This document shows positions 1-5,808 of a DNA stretch of 11,290 nucleotides, in pieces. The translations under genes and the position numbers were made by a program. Within the stretch, counting starts at the first letter, position 1, and every line of letters starts with the position of its first letter. The notes under the pieces are model-generated. The model had not been told where the DNA came from, ran no database searches, and saw nothing but the letters and a program-made list of their open reading frames with translations. The stretch comes from DASRGL01 sp035651115. Lineage in GTDB: Bacteria; Armatimonadota; Chthonomonadetes; Chthonomonadales; Chthonomonadaceae. The stretch lies in assembly GCA_035651115.1 (NCBI GenBank), contig DASRGL010000110.1:1-11290 (forward strand). Reading direction: 5' to 3'.

Positions 1-932
1 TTCGGCTCGAAGAAGACAGCGATGGGCGTCGTTCCCAGCATATCGTTCACGCTGCCGGAGGACGCTTTGAGCGTCTTGAGGGGATACGCGCGATAGAGAG
101 CCGGTGTCCGGGTCGCCGTCGTATCGCTGGCAGTCAAAACGTCGGCTGGCGGCTGCGGCACGGTGACGGTCAGCACCATCGCGAAGGTCGGAAGCCGCGT
201 ATCGCGATGCGTGATGCTCTTGGGGAAGTAGGAGCCGGGAAAGCTGGTAAAACCGCGCGGCACCGGCTCTCCCTCCGGCTCGTAGTATTCGCTATAGCGG
301 GCTTCGGGCGCCATCACCAGGGTATCGGGATGCAGCGTCTTCCACCGGCCCCAGGTCGTGTCCAGCAGCGGCCCGGTCTTGAGTTCCGTGCCGCACATCG
401 GGCCTTTGATCGCCCGCCCGCCGATCTGGAGCCAGACGCTCTTGGTGTTCCGGTCGTACATGGTGACGACACCGTTGTAGATGCCGTAGAAGTCGAACTT
501 CAAGAGACGCCCGTTGACGACAGGATCGAACCGGACACCGGAATTGCAGACGACGCAATAGGTGACCGCAACGAACTGCTTCCCGCCCTGATCCGGCCTG
601 CCGACCGAATCGTTGATGATGTGATGAAAAGCGGCGTAGCGGGTGGGATAGGCGCGGCTCTCCCCATTGACCGTCAGGCCCAGCACATATTCGTTCTCAT
701 CCAGGAATCCAGCGGCAGAAGCCGGGAGCATCTTCGGAAAGTTCGCCGCGTGGAACGGCATGAGTTTCCGTCCGTCCCAGAGCGCCTTCGGCTGGATGTC
801 CGGCGCAATCTTCTCGCGATAGTAGCTTTTAATCTTTGTAGAGTGGGCAGACTGTTTTTGTGCGGGGGCGGAGGAGCAAAAAAAGCTTCCTGCCAGCAGG
901 AGCGCCCCGATAAGCCAGGCGGAAGTTTTCAT
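1..932 (-). CDS. Exported DUF3179 domain protein, 3' end cut by window
   Basis: Translation of the complement from the ATG at 932 gives 310 residues and is still open at the window edge. Residues 1-25 form a signal peptide (basic start, hydrophobic stretch from about 5 to 18, then APAQ as a likely signal peptidase I site); there is no lipobox. The body matches my memory of the DUF3179 family: an AYPTRYAAFHHIIND segment (about 94-108), then VAVTYCVVCNSGVRFD (121-136) with Cys126 and Cys129, and a later GPMCGTEL with Cys180. The function of this family is not established. The conserved His and Cys residues could bind metal or be redox-active, but that is inference. The start is supported by GAGGA about 8 nt upstream and a consensus -10 box further up. 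It is divergent from the phosphopentomutase gene, with no evident functional link. Confidence 0.85.
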   Translation of the reverse strand, partial: MKTSAWLIGALLLAGSFFCSSAPAQKQSAHSTKIKSYYREKIAPDIQPKALWDGRKLMPFHAANFPKMLPASAAGFLDENEYVLGLTVNGESRAYPTRYAAFHHIINDSVGRPDQGGKQFVAVTYCVVCNSGVRFDPVVNGRLLKFDFYGIYNGVVTMYDRNTKSVWLQIGGRAIKGPMCGTELKTGPLLDTTWGRWKTLHPDTLVMAPEARYSEYYEPEGEPVPRGFTSFPGSYFPKSITHRDTRLPTFAMVLTVTVPQPPADVLTASDTTATRTPALYRAYPLKTLKASSGSVNDMLGTTPIAVFFEP

Positions 933-975
933 GCGCGCGTCCTCATGTGCTTTGGAGACAACGGGAACTGTTTGC

Positions 976-981
976 ATTATA
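976..981 (-). promoter_or_regulatory. Candidate -10 box for the DUF3179 gene
   Basis: The complement reads TATAAT, a perfect sigma-70 -10 hexamer, 43 nt before the ATG at 932. No good -35 hexamer stands 16-18 nt further up, so this is a partial match. The surrounding divergent gap (933-1126) is much more AT-rich than the rest of the window, as expected for promoters. I see no clear promoter for the plus-strand gene in the gap; TATATT at 1011-1016 is a weak candidate. Confidence 0.45.
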
Positions 982-1126
982 GAGGCGGACGCTTAAAAGC
1001 AGATTAAATCTATATTAAGATTTTTTCAGTTTACCTGCTCGGACAGTTTTCCCAGGTCGTGAACGCCTTTCGGAAGTAGGGCTTTCCAGAGCTTGCGCCG
1101 AAAATGGAGTGAGGAGGAGAAGAGAA

Positions 1127-2311
1127 ATGCGGAGCGGAGCAGAGATCGCACGCCTCTTTATTGTCGTGCTGGACGGCGTCGGCGCGGGCGAACTGCCTGA
1201 TGCGGCGAACTATGGGGATGCAGGCAGCAACACGCTGGCGCACACGGCGGCGGCTGTCGGCGGGCTGAAACTGCCGCAGATGGGCCGTCTGGGACTGGGG
1301 AACATCCTTGCCATCGAAGGCGTGCCGCCCTCTCCGGCCCCGCTCGGCTGCTATGGCAAGATGCGCGAAGCCTCGCCCGGCAAAGACACCATTACCGGTC
1401 ACTGGGAGATGGCAGGCGTCGTGCTGCCGCGCCCCTTCCCGACCTATCCGCACGGCTTCCCGCCGGAGGTCATCGCGGCCTTCGAGCAGGCCATCGGCAG
1501 GAAAACTCTCGGCAATATTCCCGCCTCCGGCACGGTCATCATTCAGCAGTTGGGCGCGGAACACGTCCGCACCGGTTCTCCCATCGTCTACACTTCAGCG
1601 GACAGCGTCTTCCAGATCGCTATGCACGAGGCCGTCATTCCCATTGAGCAGCAGTATGAGATCTGCGAGATCGCACGCGGCCTGCTCACCGGGGAGCATG
1701 AGGTCGGGCGCGTCATCTGCCGCCCGTTCGAGGGAGCGGAAGGCAGCTACCGCCGCACCGAACGCCGGAAGGATTTTCCGGTCACGCCGCCGCCGACCGT
1801 CCTCGACGCGCTACAACAGTCGGGCCGCGCCGTCCACGCCATCGGCAAAATCTACGAGATATTCAACGGGCGCGGCATTTCGACCTGGGATCACACGACC
1901 AACAACCCGGCCCACGTCGCGGCGCTGCAAACGGCGGCGGAGACGAACGACAGCCCGCTCATTTTCGCCAATCTGGAAGATTTCGATATGCTCTACGGCC
2001 ATCGCAACGATCCGCAGGGCATGGCGAAAGCGCTGGAAGCCTGGGATGTCGCGCTACCCTCTATTCTGGCCGCGCTGCGCCCCGGAGACCTGTTTCTGAT
2101 TACCGCCGATCACGGCAACGATCCGACGACGCCCTCCACCGACCACTCACGGGAATACCCGTTCCTGCTCGCCTATGGCCCCGGCCTGAAAGTGGGCGGC
2201 GACCTCGGCACGCGCGCCACCTACGCCGACATCGCCGCCACCGTCCGCGAAGCCTTCGGACTGCCGACCGGCCCGCACGGCACGAGTTTCCTCTCTGCGC
2301 TATTGCCTTAG
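1127..2311 (+). CDS. deoB: Phosphopentomutase
   Basis: DeoB interconverts alpha-D-ribose 1-phosphate (or deoxyribose 1-phosphate) and the 5-phosphate in the cytoplasm, linking nucleoside salvage to the pentose phosphate pathway. The 394-residue product has the usual family length and the full alkaline-phosphatase-superfamily metal site: Asp16 in VVLDGVGAGE, the GKDTITGHWE segment at 85-94 carrying the phosphorylated threonine, Asp287 and His292 in FDMLYGHRND, Asp328-His329 in ITADHGND, and His340 in TDHSREYP. The ATG at 1127 is preferred because GAGGAGGAG at 1111-1119 sits just upstream; an in-frame GTG at 1109 would add six residues but would overlap this ribosome-binding site. The gene stands alone: no nucleoside phosphorylase, deaminase or aldolase is next to it. 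No intrinsic terminator with a T-tract follows immediately. Confidence 0.97.
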   Translation: MRSGAEIARLFIVVLDGVGAGELPDAANYGDAGSNTLAHTAAAVGGLKLPQMGRLGLGNILAIEGVPPSPAPLGCYGKMREASPGKDTITGHWEMAGVVLPRPFPTYPHGFPPEVIAAFEQAIGRKTLGNIPASGTVIIQQLGAEHVRTGSPIVYTSADSVFQIAMHEAVIPIEQQYEICEIARGLLTGEHEVGRVICRPFEGAEGSYRRTERRKDFPVTPPPTVLDALQQSGRAVHAIGKIYEIFNGRGISTWDHTTNNPAHVAALQTAAETNDSPLIFANLEDFDMLYGHRNDPQGMAKALEAWDVALPSILAALRPGDLFLITADHGNDPTTPSTDHSREYPFLLAYGPGLKVGGDLGTRATYADIAATVREAFGLPTGPHGTSFLSALLP

Positions 2312-2452
2312 CCGAGCATTGGGTATTGAGGAACTGTCAGTCTGGCCGCCATCGCGGGAGCGCGTTTCTGCCAGCGATGCCCGTCGCGCTGCTTAACCCC
2401 TTGCACCTGACAAACCCTCACTTTTTGCCCGGCGAAGGAATTCGCGGCTGCC

Positions 2453-2557
2453 AAAGCACGAAGTCCACCTGCGTGGACTGGCCCTCACCCCCGGCCCCTC
2501 TCCCACAGCGTTGGGAGAGGGGAGGTTAGAGTCGGCGCAGGCCGACTTTGTGCCTTT
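2453..2557. repeat. Nested palindromic repeat element (MITE/REP-like)
   Basis: The element is symmetric at three levels. The outer arms 2453-2479 and 2530-2557 are imperfect inverted copies of each other with about four mismatches and a one-base gap. Each arm is itself a perfect 7-bp hairpin with a 4-nt loop: AGTCCAC/GTGGACT at 2462-2479 and AGTCGGC/GCCGACT at 2530-2547. Between them CCCCTCTCCCA (2495-2505) pairs perfectly with TGGGAGAGGGG (2512-2522) across a 6-nt loop. This architecture fits a miniature inverted-repeat element moved in trans. It may also serve as a bidirectional transcription barrier between the convergent genes. No flanking target duplication is obvious. Confidence 0.75.
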
Positions 2558-2608
2558 CCAGCAGCGGTTTCCACCGCCTATCCATCTACACATTATCTGC
2601 CTGCTATG

Positions 2609-2646
2609 GCTCCTGCCCTCTGTTGCGCAGAAGTGAGGGCAGGAGC
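2609..2646. repeat. Perfect 12-bp inverted repeat hairpin
   Basis: GCTCCTGCCCTC at 2609-2620 pairs perfectly with GAGGGCAGGAGC at 2635-2646 around a 14-nt loop. It ends 14 nt after the minus-strand repeat-protein gene stops, so it could terminate that transcript or stabilise its 3' end. No T-tract follows on either strand, so it is not a classical intrinsic terminator. Confidence 0.6.
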
Positions 2647-2659
2647 AGGGAGCAGGGAA

Positions 2660-3382
2660 CTAACGCAGTTCTTCCGCCTTGCTTTCCTCTGGCGGGGCGG
2701 GCTTCTCCTCGGCGGGAGGAGGAGCGGGCTGACTCTGGAACCACCCCGGCAGATGCTCCCGCAGCAGTTGGCCGAAGGCGGCGGAATCCATGTACGGGGC
2801 CAGCGCGACCAGCAGGTTGGGATCGCTGACCCTCTGGTGGGACAGACAGGCCTGCACCATCTCGTTCAGGGTCGCCTTGTCCAGGTGCGGAGCCAGGCTG
2901 ACGACGGTCTTCAGATCGGGGCCTGGCGCCGCCGCTGCCGGAGAGCCGGGGGGCGGTGGGACCTCAGGCGGAGTCGGAGCGCCGGGCGGCGGGGGCGGAG
3001 TTCCCAGGAAGTGCGTATGGATCAACTGGGACAGTTCTTTGCCTTCCAGGAAGGGAGCCAGGCCGATCAGTTCCCCGAGATTTCTCCGCGTGCCTGTTTC
3101 CTTCGGTTCCCCTTCCAGGATATCGCCGAGATAGTCCGCCAGCAGGGTCGCCTCCGGCCCCAGTTGGCCCCAGTCGGCCCGCTCGTCCAACTGCGGGAAC
3201 AGTTCTTCCGGCAGGGCGTTGATGTCCTCAAGGTGTTCCACAATCGCATTGTAGCGTGTCACAGAGTTGCGCACGCCGCCTTCGAAGCTGCCCGTCTGTT
3301 CGGCGTGTTCGGCCATCTCCCCGATTTTTTGCAGCAGAGTGCGCATTCGGCGTATTTCGGCTTTCTGGTTGTTTTCGGACAT
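2660..3382 (-). CDS. Proline-rich protein with three internal LAP repeats, partner of the sigma factor
   Basis: This 240-residue soluble protein is not one I can name. There is no signal peptide, membrane segment or zinc-binding anti-sigma motif. Residues 1-60 look helical and charged. Three related units of about 23-25 residues follow: 102-126 (contains LIGLAPFLEGKELSQLI), 157-181 (VVSLAPHLDKATLNEMV) and 190-212 (LVALAPYMDSAAFGQLL). A very proline-rich linker (about 128-154) separates units 1 and 2, and a Pro/Glu/Ala tail (about 219-240) ends the protein. The ATG at 3382 is chosen because GGAGGAG lies 7 nt upstream and the frame above it reads as low-quality sequence. The gene starts inside the sigma-factor frame and overlaps it by 155 nt, so the two are almost certainly cotranscribed. 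A role in controlling the sigma factor is inference from position alone. Confidence 0.8.
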   Translation of the reverse strand: MSENNQKAEIRRMRTLLQKIGEMAEHAEQTGSFEGGVRNSVTRYNAIVEHLEDINALPEELFPQLDERADWGQLGPEATLLADYLGDILEGEPKETGTRRNLGELIGLAPFLEGKELSQLIHTHFLGTPPPPPGAPTPPEVPPPPGSPAAAAPGPDLKTVVSLAPHLDKATLNEMVQACLSHQRVSDPNLLVALAPYMDSAAFGQLLREHLPGWFQSQPAPPPAEEKPAPPEESKAEELR

Positions 3383-3971
3383 CTGGTTTCTCCTCCAGGA
3401 GCGTGTCAAGGTGGCGGCGCAGTTGTTGACGCCCGGAGCGCAGCCGCCATTTGATGGTAGAGAGCGGGAGCGAAAGGAACTCGGCGATGCGGAGGGCCGG
3501 CCACTGCTCATAGTAGAACAGATAGAGAACGTTCTGAACCTCCTCCGGCAGGTCGGCCAGCACCGCGCGCACTGCCGTCCGTTTCTCCTCGCGAAGCACC
3601 TGTTCCAGTGGGCCAGGCTCGTGCGGCGCGCTCTGTCCCGTCGTCAGGCGTTCCAGTTCGGAGGATTCCGCCGCCTCGCTGCGGCTCTCGCGCGTCGCCA
3701 CCCGCCGCGCGCGATGGCGGGTGATTGCGCACAGCCAGCCTGCGAACTTCGTCGGGTCCTGGAGCTGATGCAGCGCCCGGAACGCCAGCAGAAACGCTTC
3801 CTGGGCCACATCCTGGGCTGCCTCCCGCGAACGGAGCGTCTGCTCGGCCACCAGGAGAACCGCGCCGCGAAACCGGCTCACCAGCTCATCGCAGGCTTCC
3901 AGGCTGCCCATCCGCGCAATATCAACGAGTTCCGAATCGCTGATAAATTGGAAACGGCGCTGCACCGCCAT
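3228..3971 (-). CDS. ECF-type RNA polymerase sigma factor
   Basis: This cytoplasmic sigma-70 family protein directs RNA polymerase to a dedicated promoter set. Region 2 spans about 27-95 (with SREAAQDVAQEAFLLAFRAL, and FAGWLCAITRHRARR near its end). Region 4 spans about 131-188, with the helix-turn-helix LRIAEFLSLPLSTIKWRLRS. No sigma region 3 lies between them, as in ECF factors. The start at 3971 follows TAGGAGGAG. Conserved homology ends near residue 192; the last ~55 residues are very basic, low-complexity and overlap the next gene in another frame, so they may be little more than read-through to the first stop at 3228. No anti-sigma with membrane segment follows. A possible -10 (TATTAT, complement of 4054-4059) lacks a convincing -35 and could instead reflect self-regulation by an ECF promoter. 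Confidence 0.9.
   Translation of the reverse strand: MAVQRRFQFISDSELVDIARMGSLEACDELVSRFRGAVLLVAEQTLRSREAAQDVAQEAFLLAFRALHQLQDPTKFAGWLCAITRHRARRVATRESRSEAAESSELERLTTGQSAPHEPGPLEQVLREEKRTAVRAVLADLPEEVQNVLYLFYYEQWPALRIAEFLSLPLSTIKWRLRSGRQQLRRHLDTLLEEKPDVRKQPESRNTPNAHSAAKNRGDGRTRRTDGQLRRRRAQLCDTLQCDCGTP
3390..3396 (-). promoter_or_regulatory. Ribosome-binding site inside the sigma-factor gene
   Basis: The complement reads GGAGGAG, 7 nt before the ATG at 3382. It is formed by the two glutamate codons of LLEEKPDV at the end of the sigma factor's conserved part. It fixes the downstream start and implies translational coupling of the two proteins. Confidence 0.75.
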
Positions 3972-4087
3972 GCTTCAGGCTCCTCCTACCTCTATTGAGA
4001 CATACGCGCGGGAAAAAGAGAGAGATTTGCGGCGCGGCGCGCGAAAGATTCCGATAATAAGCCTGAGAGACGGCTAAAAAGACGAAT

Positions 4088-4117
4088 TTGACAAGGAAAG
4101 GCAGGATTAGGTACGCT
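4088..4117 (+). promoter_or_regulatory. Sigma-70 type promoter of the exported hypothetical protein
   Basis: TTGACA at 4088-4093 is a perfect -35 hexamer. TACGCT at 4112-4117 fits the TAnnnT -10 pattern after an 18-nt spacer. Transcription would begin near 4124 and leave a leader of about 70 nt before the ATG at 4196. Confidence 0.6.
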
Positions 4118-4195
4118 GTAAGGGCGAATAGAGCGATGGCGGGCGGAAGGGCTTATCGGCCCGCGTCAGAGGAGTCTGTCAGGAGGACGATCGCG

Positions 4196-5035
4196 ATGAA
4201 ATCAGGATTTCGTCTTATCGGAAGCGCGCTGCTTGCGGGCGTGCTGGGATACGCGCTGCCGGGAACGATTCTGTCGGCGGCGGCGCAGAATGTGCGGGAT
4301 GCGCGCGTGGACCTCTATCCGCCGGGAACGCAGGTCGGCATCGTGACCGCCGTCAACGGCAAGACGGCCTGGGTGCGCCTGCCCCATGCGGCGCAGGTCG
4401 GCAGCAAGGTCGAGTTTTCGGCGTTCTCGGACAGCGCCGACATGCTGGCGGCCGGCCAGGTCAAATGGATTTCTCCGGTAGCGCCCTACGAAGCCTATGT
4501 GACCGACATCGAGGCCAGGAAAACGCGCCATAATTTGAACGACTACGAAGACACGCTGGCACTCGGTGCGCTGTTCAAGATCGAGACCGCGCGAGGCGCT
4601 GTCCCCTTCAGCGAACCGTATGCCGGGCCGCTGGCGAGCGGGTTCTTCGCGCGCGTTCCGGTCTTCCGCGCGGCAGAGGACATGGACGGGGTCGAGCCGG
4701 TGCGCGCCTACATCGGCGCGCTGCGCAATCAGAAGAACAAGACGGCCACCGCCATTGCCGTCGCCGCCGAACGCGCCCTGGTCGCCGATCCACAGGCGTT
4801 CGAGACCGATGTCTCGGCGGAAGAGGCCGTCAACTTCACGCTGCTGGAGGACAATCTGCGGCACTTCCGGCGCATCAGCATCTCCGACCCGGTCACGCAG
4901 CATGTTCTCGCGCGGCTCATCGCGATCGCGCGGGCGAACGGCGGCTCCGGCGGTCGCGTCGCCAAGGATATCCTGCGGGTCACGGCTCCTCTGCGCGATG
5001 ACAGTTCTGCGGCGGGTTATACGACACCGCGCTAA
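4196..5035 (+). CDS. Exported protein of unknown function
   Basis: The 279-residue product starts with a signal peptide (MKSGFR, hydrophobic core about 7-25, cleavage probably after SAAA near residue 30). Residues about 40-120 read as one or two small beta-barrel modules: VGIVTAVNGKTAWVRLP followed by VGSKVEFSAF, then AAGQVKWISPVAPYEAYVTD. This pattern resembles the surface-exposed barrel domains common in secreted proteins that track a 'G.V..V.G..V.V.L' signature. The C-terminal half is mostly helical (AAERALVADPQAF, then VTQHVLARLIAIARAN). I recognise no catalytic motif and cannot name a family. The ATG at 4196 is supported by AGGAGGA at 4181-4187; upstream in-frame TTG codons lie within the promoter and are unlikely. 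The gene is transcribed away from the sigma-factor unit, which makes it a plausible target of that factor, though only position suggests this. Confidence 0.75.
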   Translation: MKSGFRLIGSALLAGVLGYALPGTILSAAAQNVRDARVDLYPPGTQVGIVTAVNGKTAWVRLPHAAQVGSKVEFSAFSDSADMLAAGQVKWISPVAPYEAYVTDIEARKTRHNLNDYEDTLALGALFKIETARGAVPFSEPYAGPLASGFFARVPVFRAAEDMDGVEPVRAYIGALRNQKNKTATAIAVAAERALVADPQAFETDVSAEEAVNFTLLEDNLRHFRRISISDPVTQHVLARLIAIARANGGSGGRVAKDILRVTAPLRDDSSAAGYTTPR

Positions 5036-5042
5036 ACAGGGT

Positions 5043-5070
5043 GTTCGCGGGCCGCGCGCGGCCCGCGAAC
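5043..5070. repeat. Perfect 28-nt palindrome, possible terminator without T-tract
   Basis: The 28 bases equal their own reverse complement, giving a 12-bp stem (GTTCGCGGGCCG) with a CGCG loop. It begins 8 nt after the stop of the exported protein, a typical place for a terminator or 3' stabilising hairpin. The bases after it (GTCCATCCCC) carry no T-run, so termination would be of the less common hairpin-only kind. Confidence 0.65.
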
Positions 5071-5083
5071 GTCCATCCCCATG

Positions 5084-5112
5084 TTGAAGAAGAGGATTCT
5101 CCCCCTTATGAT
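5084..5112 (+). promoter_or_regulatory. Sigma-70 promoter of the Doc-like gene
   Basis: TTGAAG at 5084-5089 and TATGAT at 5107-5112 are separated by exactly 17 nt, each one base off or two from consensus. A transcript would begin near 5119. This overlaps the upstream in-frame ATG codons at 5081 and 5108, which argues that they are not the translation start. Confidence 0.6.
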
Positions 5113-5161
5113 CGGTTCCGCACCCGTACTGGAATCTACGACGCTCTCTGGAGAGGATCGC

Positions 5162-5611
5162 GTGATTGCCTATCTGACCGTGCATGATCTTGTCTGGATC
5201 AACACGACCGTTACCGGCAGAGTCAACCCCTACGACTGGGTCACGCTGGAGGCGGCGATGGCCGCGCAGTATCGCTATGGCGAAAGCCAGGACGTGCCGG
5301 GGCAGGCAGCATCGCTATTGCAAAGCCTGCTCTTCAAGCCGCCGTTCGCCAGCGGCAATCGGCGCACAGCATTCATCGCCGCGCTGACCTTCCTCAATGC
5401 GAACGGTTATGCGACAAAAGTGCAGGACAGGGAGGCGGCGGACATCGTTCTATCAGTCATCCGACGGGAGCGCACGCCGGAGCAGGCCATCGCCGAACTC
5501 GCCGCGCCTTCGCAGCAGGCGCTTCCCGCCGGGCTGACTCTGCGCAAACTCATCACGCACGAGTGCAATCTGCACGTCGAGGCGCTTAAAATCCTGGCGG
5601 AAGGGGATTGA
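5162..5611 (+). CDS. Fic/Doc-family protein lacking the catalytic histidine
   Basis: The 149-residue product resembles Doc ('death on curing') proteins: YLTVHDLVWIN at the N-terminus, then FKPPFASGNRRTAFIAALTF at 58-77, which aligns with the Fic/Doc core H-x-F-x-D-x-N-K-R-T. Phe62, Gly65, Asn66, Arg68 and Thr69 are kept, but the catalytic His is Pro60 and the acidic residue is Ser64. Known Doc toxins use this His to phosphorylate elongation factor Tu, and Fic enzymes use it for AMPylation; this protein is therefore probably inactive or has another role. No Phd-type antitoxin gene precedes it. The GTG at 5162 is chosen for the GAGAGGA just upstream, the promoter at 5084-5112, and the Doc-like N-terminus it yields. 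In-frame ATGs at 5081 and 5108 would add 27 or 18 residues of less typical codon use. Confidence 0.75.
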   Translation: MIAYLTVHDLVWINTTVTGRVNPYDWVTLEAAMAAQYRYGESQDVPGQAASLLQSLLFKPPFASGNRRTAFIAALTFLNANGYATKVQDREAADIVLSVIRRERTPEQAIAELAAPSQQALPAGLTLRKLITHECNLHVEALKILAEGD

Positions 5612-5799
5612 CCCACCCCCCGTCCCCCTCCCCAATGGGGAGGGGGAGCAAGACACTCACGAGTGCGCTCTCTACCGGCTTAAATAGAGCGGTAAAGCCT
5701 TGCGTTCTGTTCTCCCTGCAAGGGAGAGGGAACGGGGGTGAGGGGAGAAGCTGTCGCTCTTGCTCCCCTCTCCCTGTGGGGGAGGGGACGGGGGAGGGG
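5611..5799. repeat. Cluster of C/G-rich palindromic repeats
   Basis: Three hairpins fill the gap between the Doc-like gene and the next dehydrogenase. The first pairs 5623-5633 with 5637-5647 perfectly around AAT. The second pairs TCTCCCT (5711-5717) with AGGGAGA (5721-5727). The third pairs 5765-5774 with 5778-5787 with one mismatch. The outer ends (CCACCCCCCGTCCCC on the left, GGGACGGGGGAGGGG on the right) are roughly inverted copies, as in a composite mobile repeat. Bases 5611-5633 match the complement of 10173-10195, inside the cytochrome gene, without a mismatch over 23 nt. The cluster starts at the very stop codon of the Doc-like gene. No gene is present; the minus-strand reading is a low-complexity Pro/Ser/Gly peptide. 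Confidence 0.8.
5791..5799 (+). promoter_or_regulatory. Ribosome-binding site supplied by the repeat end
   Basis: GGGGAGGGG is the last block of the repeat cluster and lies 9 nt before the ATG at 5809. No other Shine-Dalgarno-like sequence precedes that start, so the repeat appears to provide the binding site. Confidence 0.5.
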
Positions 5800-5808
5800 T
5801 AAAGCAAC

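Larger units (their letters stand above)
2312..2659. other. Gene-free gap between convergent genes
   Basis: This 348-bp stretch separates the deoB stop from the stop of the minus-strand repeat protein. It holds a nested palindromic element (2453-2557) and a separate hairpin (2609-2646), both listed on their own. The first 140 bases show nothing I can assign. Short open frames on both strands are low-complexity readings of the repeats with no ribosome-binding site and are not called. Confidence 0.7.

Noticed and set aside
1005..1024. AAATCT/AGATTT hairpin followed by a T-run, resembling a terminator
   Set aside because: A six-bp A/T-only stem is too weak, and it lies in a promoter region between divergent genes where no transcript needs to end.
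2326..2593. Short open frames on both strands after deoB
   Set aside because: They translate the palindromic repeat, have no ribosome-binding site and show no protein-like composition.
4054..4082. Possible minus-strand promoter of the sigma factor (TATTAT with TCTTTT 17 nt upstream)
   Set aside because: The -35 is poor and an ECF factor may use its own promoter type; too weak to list as a feature.
5611..5799. Regular C-rich repeats considered as a CRISPR array
   Set aside because: Units are unequal, palindromic and not separated by constant-length unique spacers; no cas gene is present.
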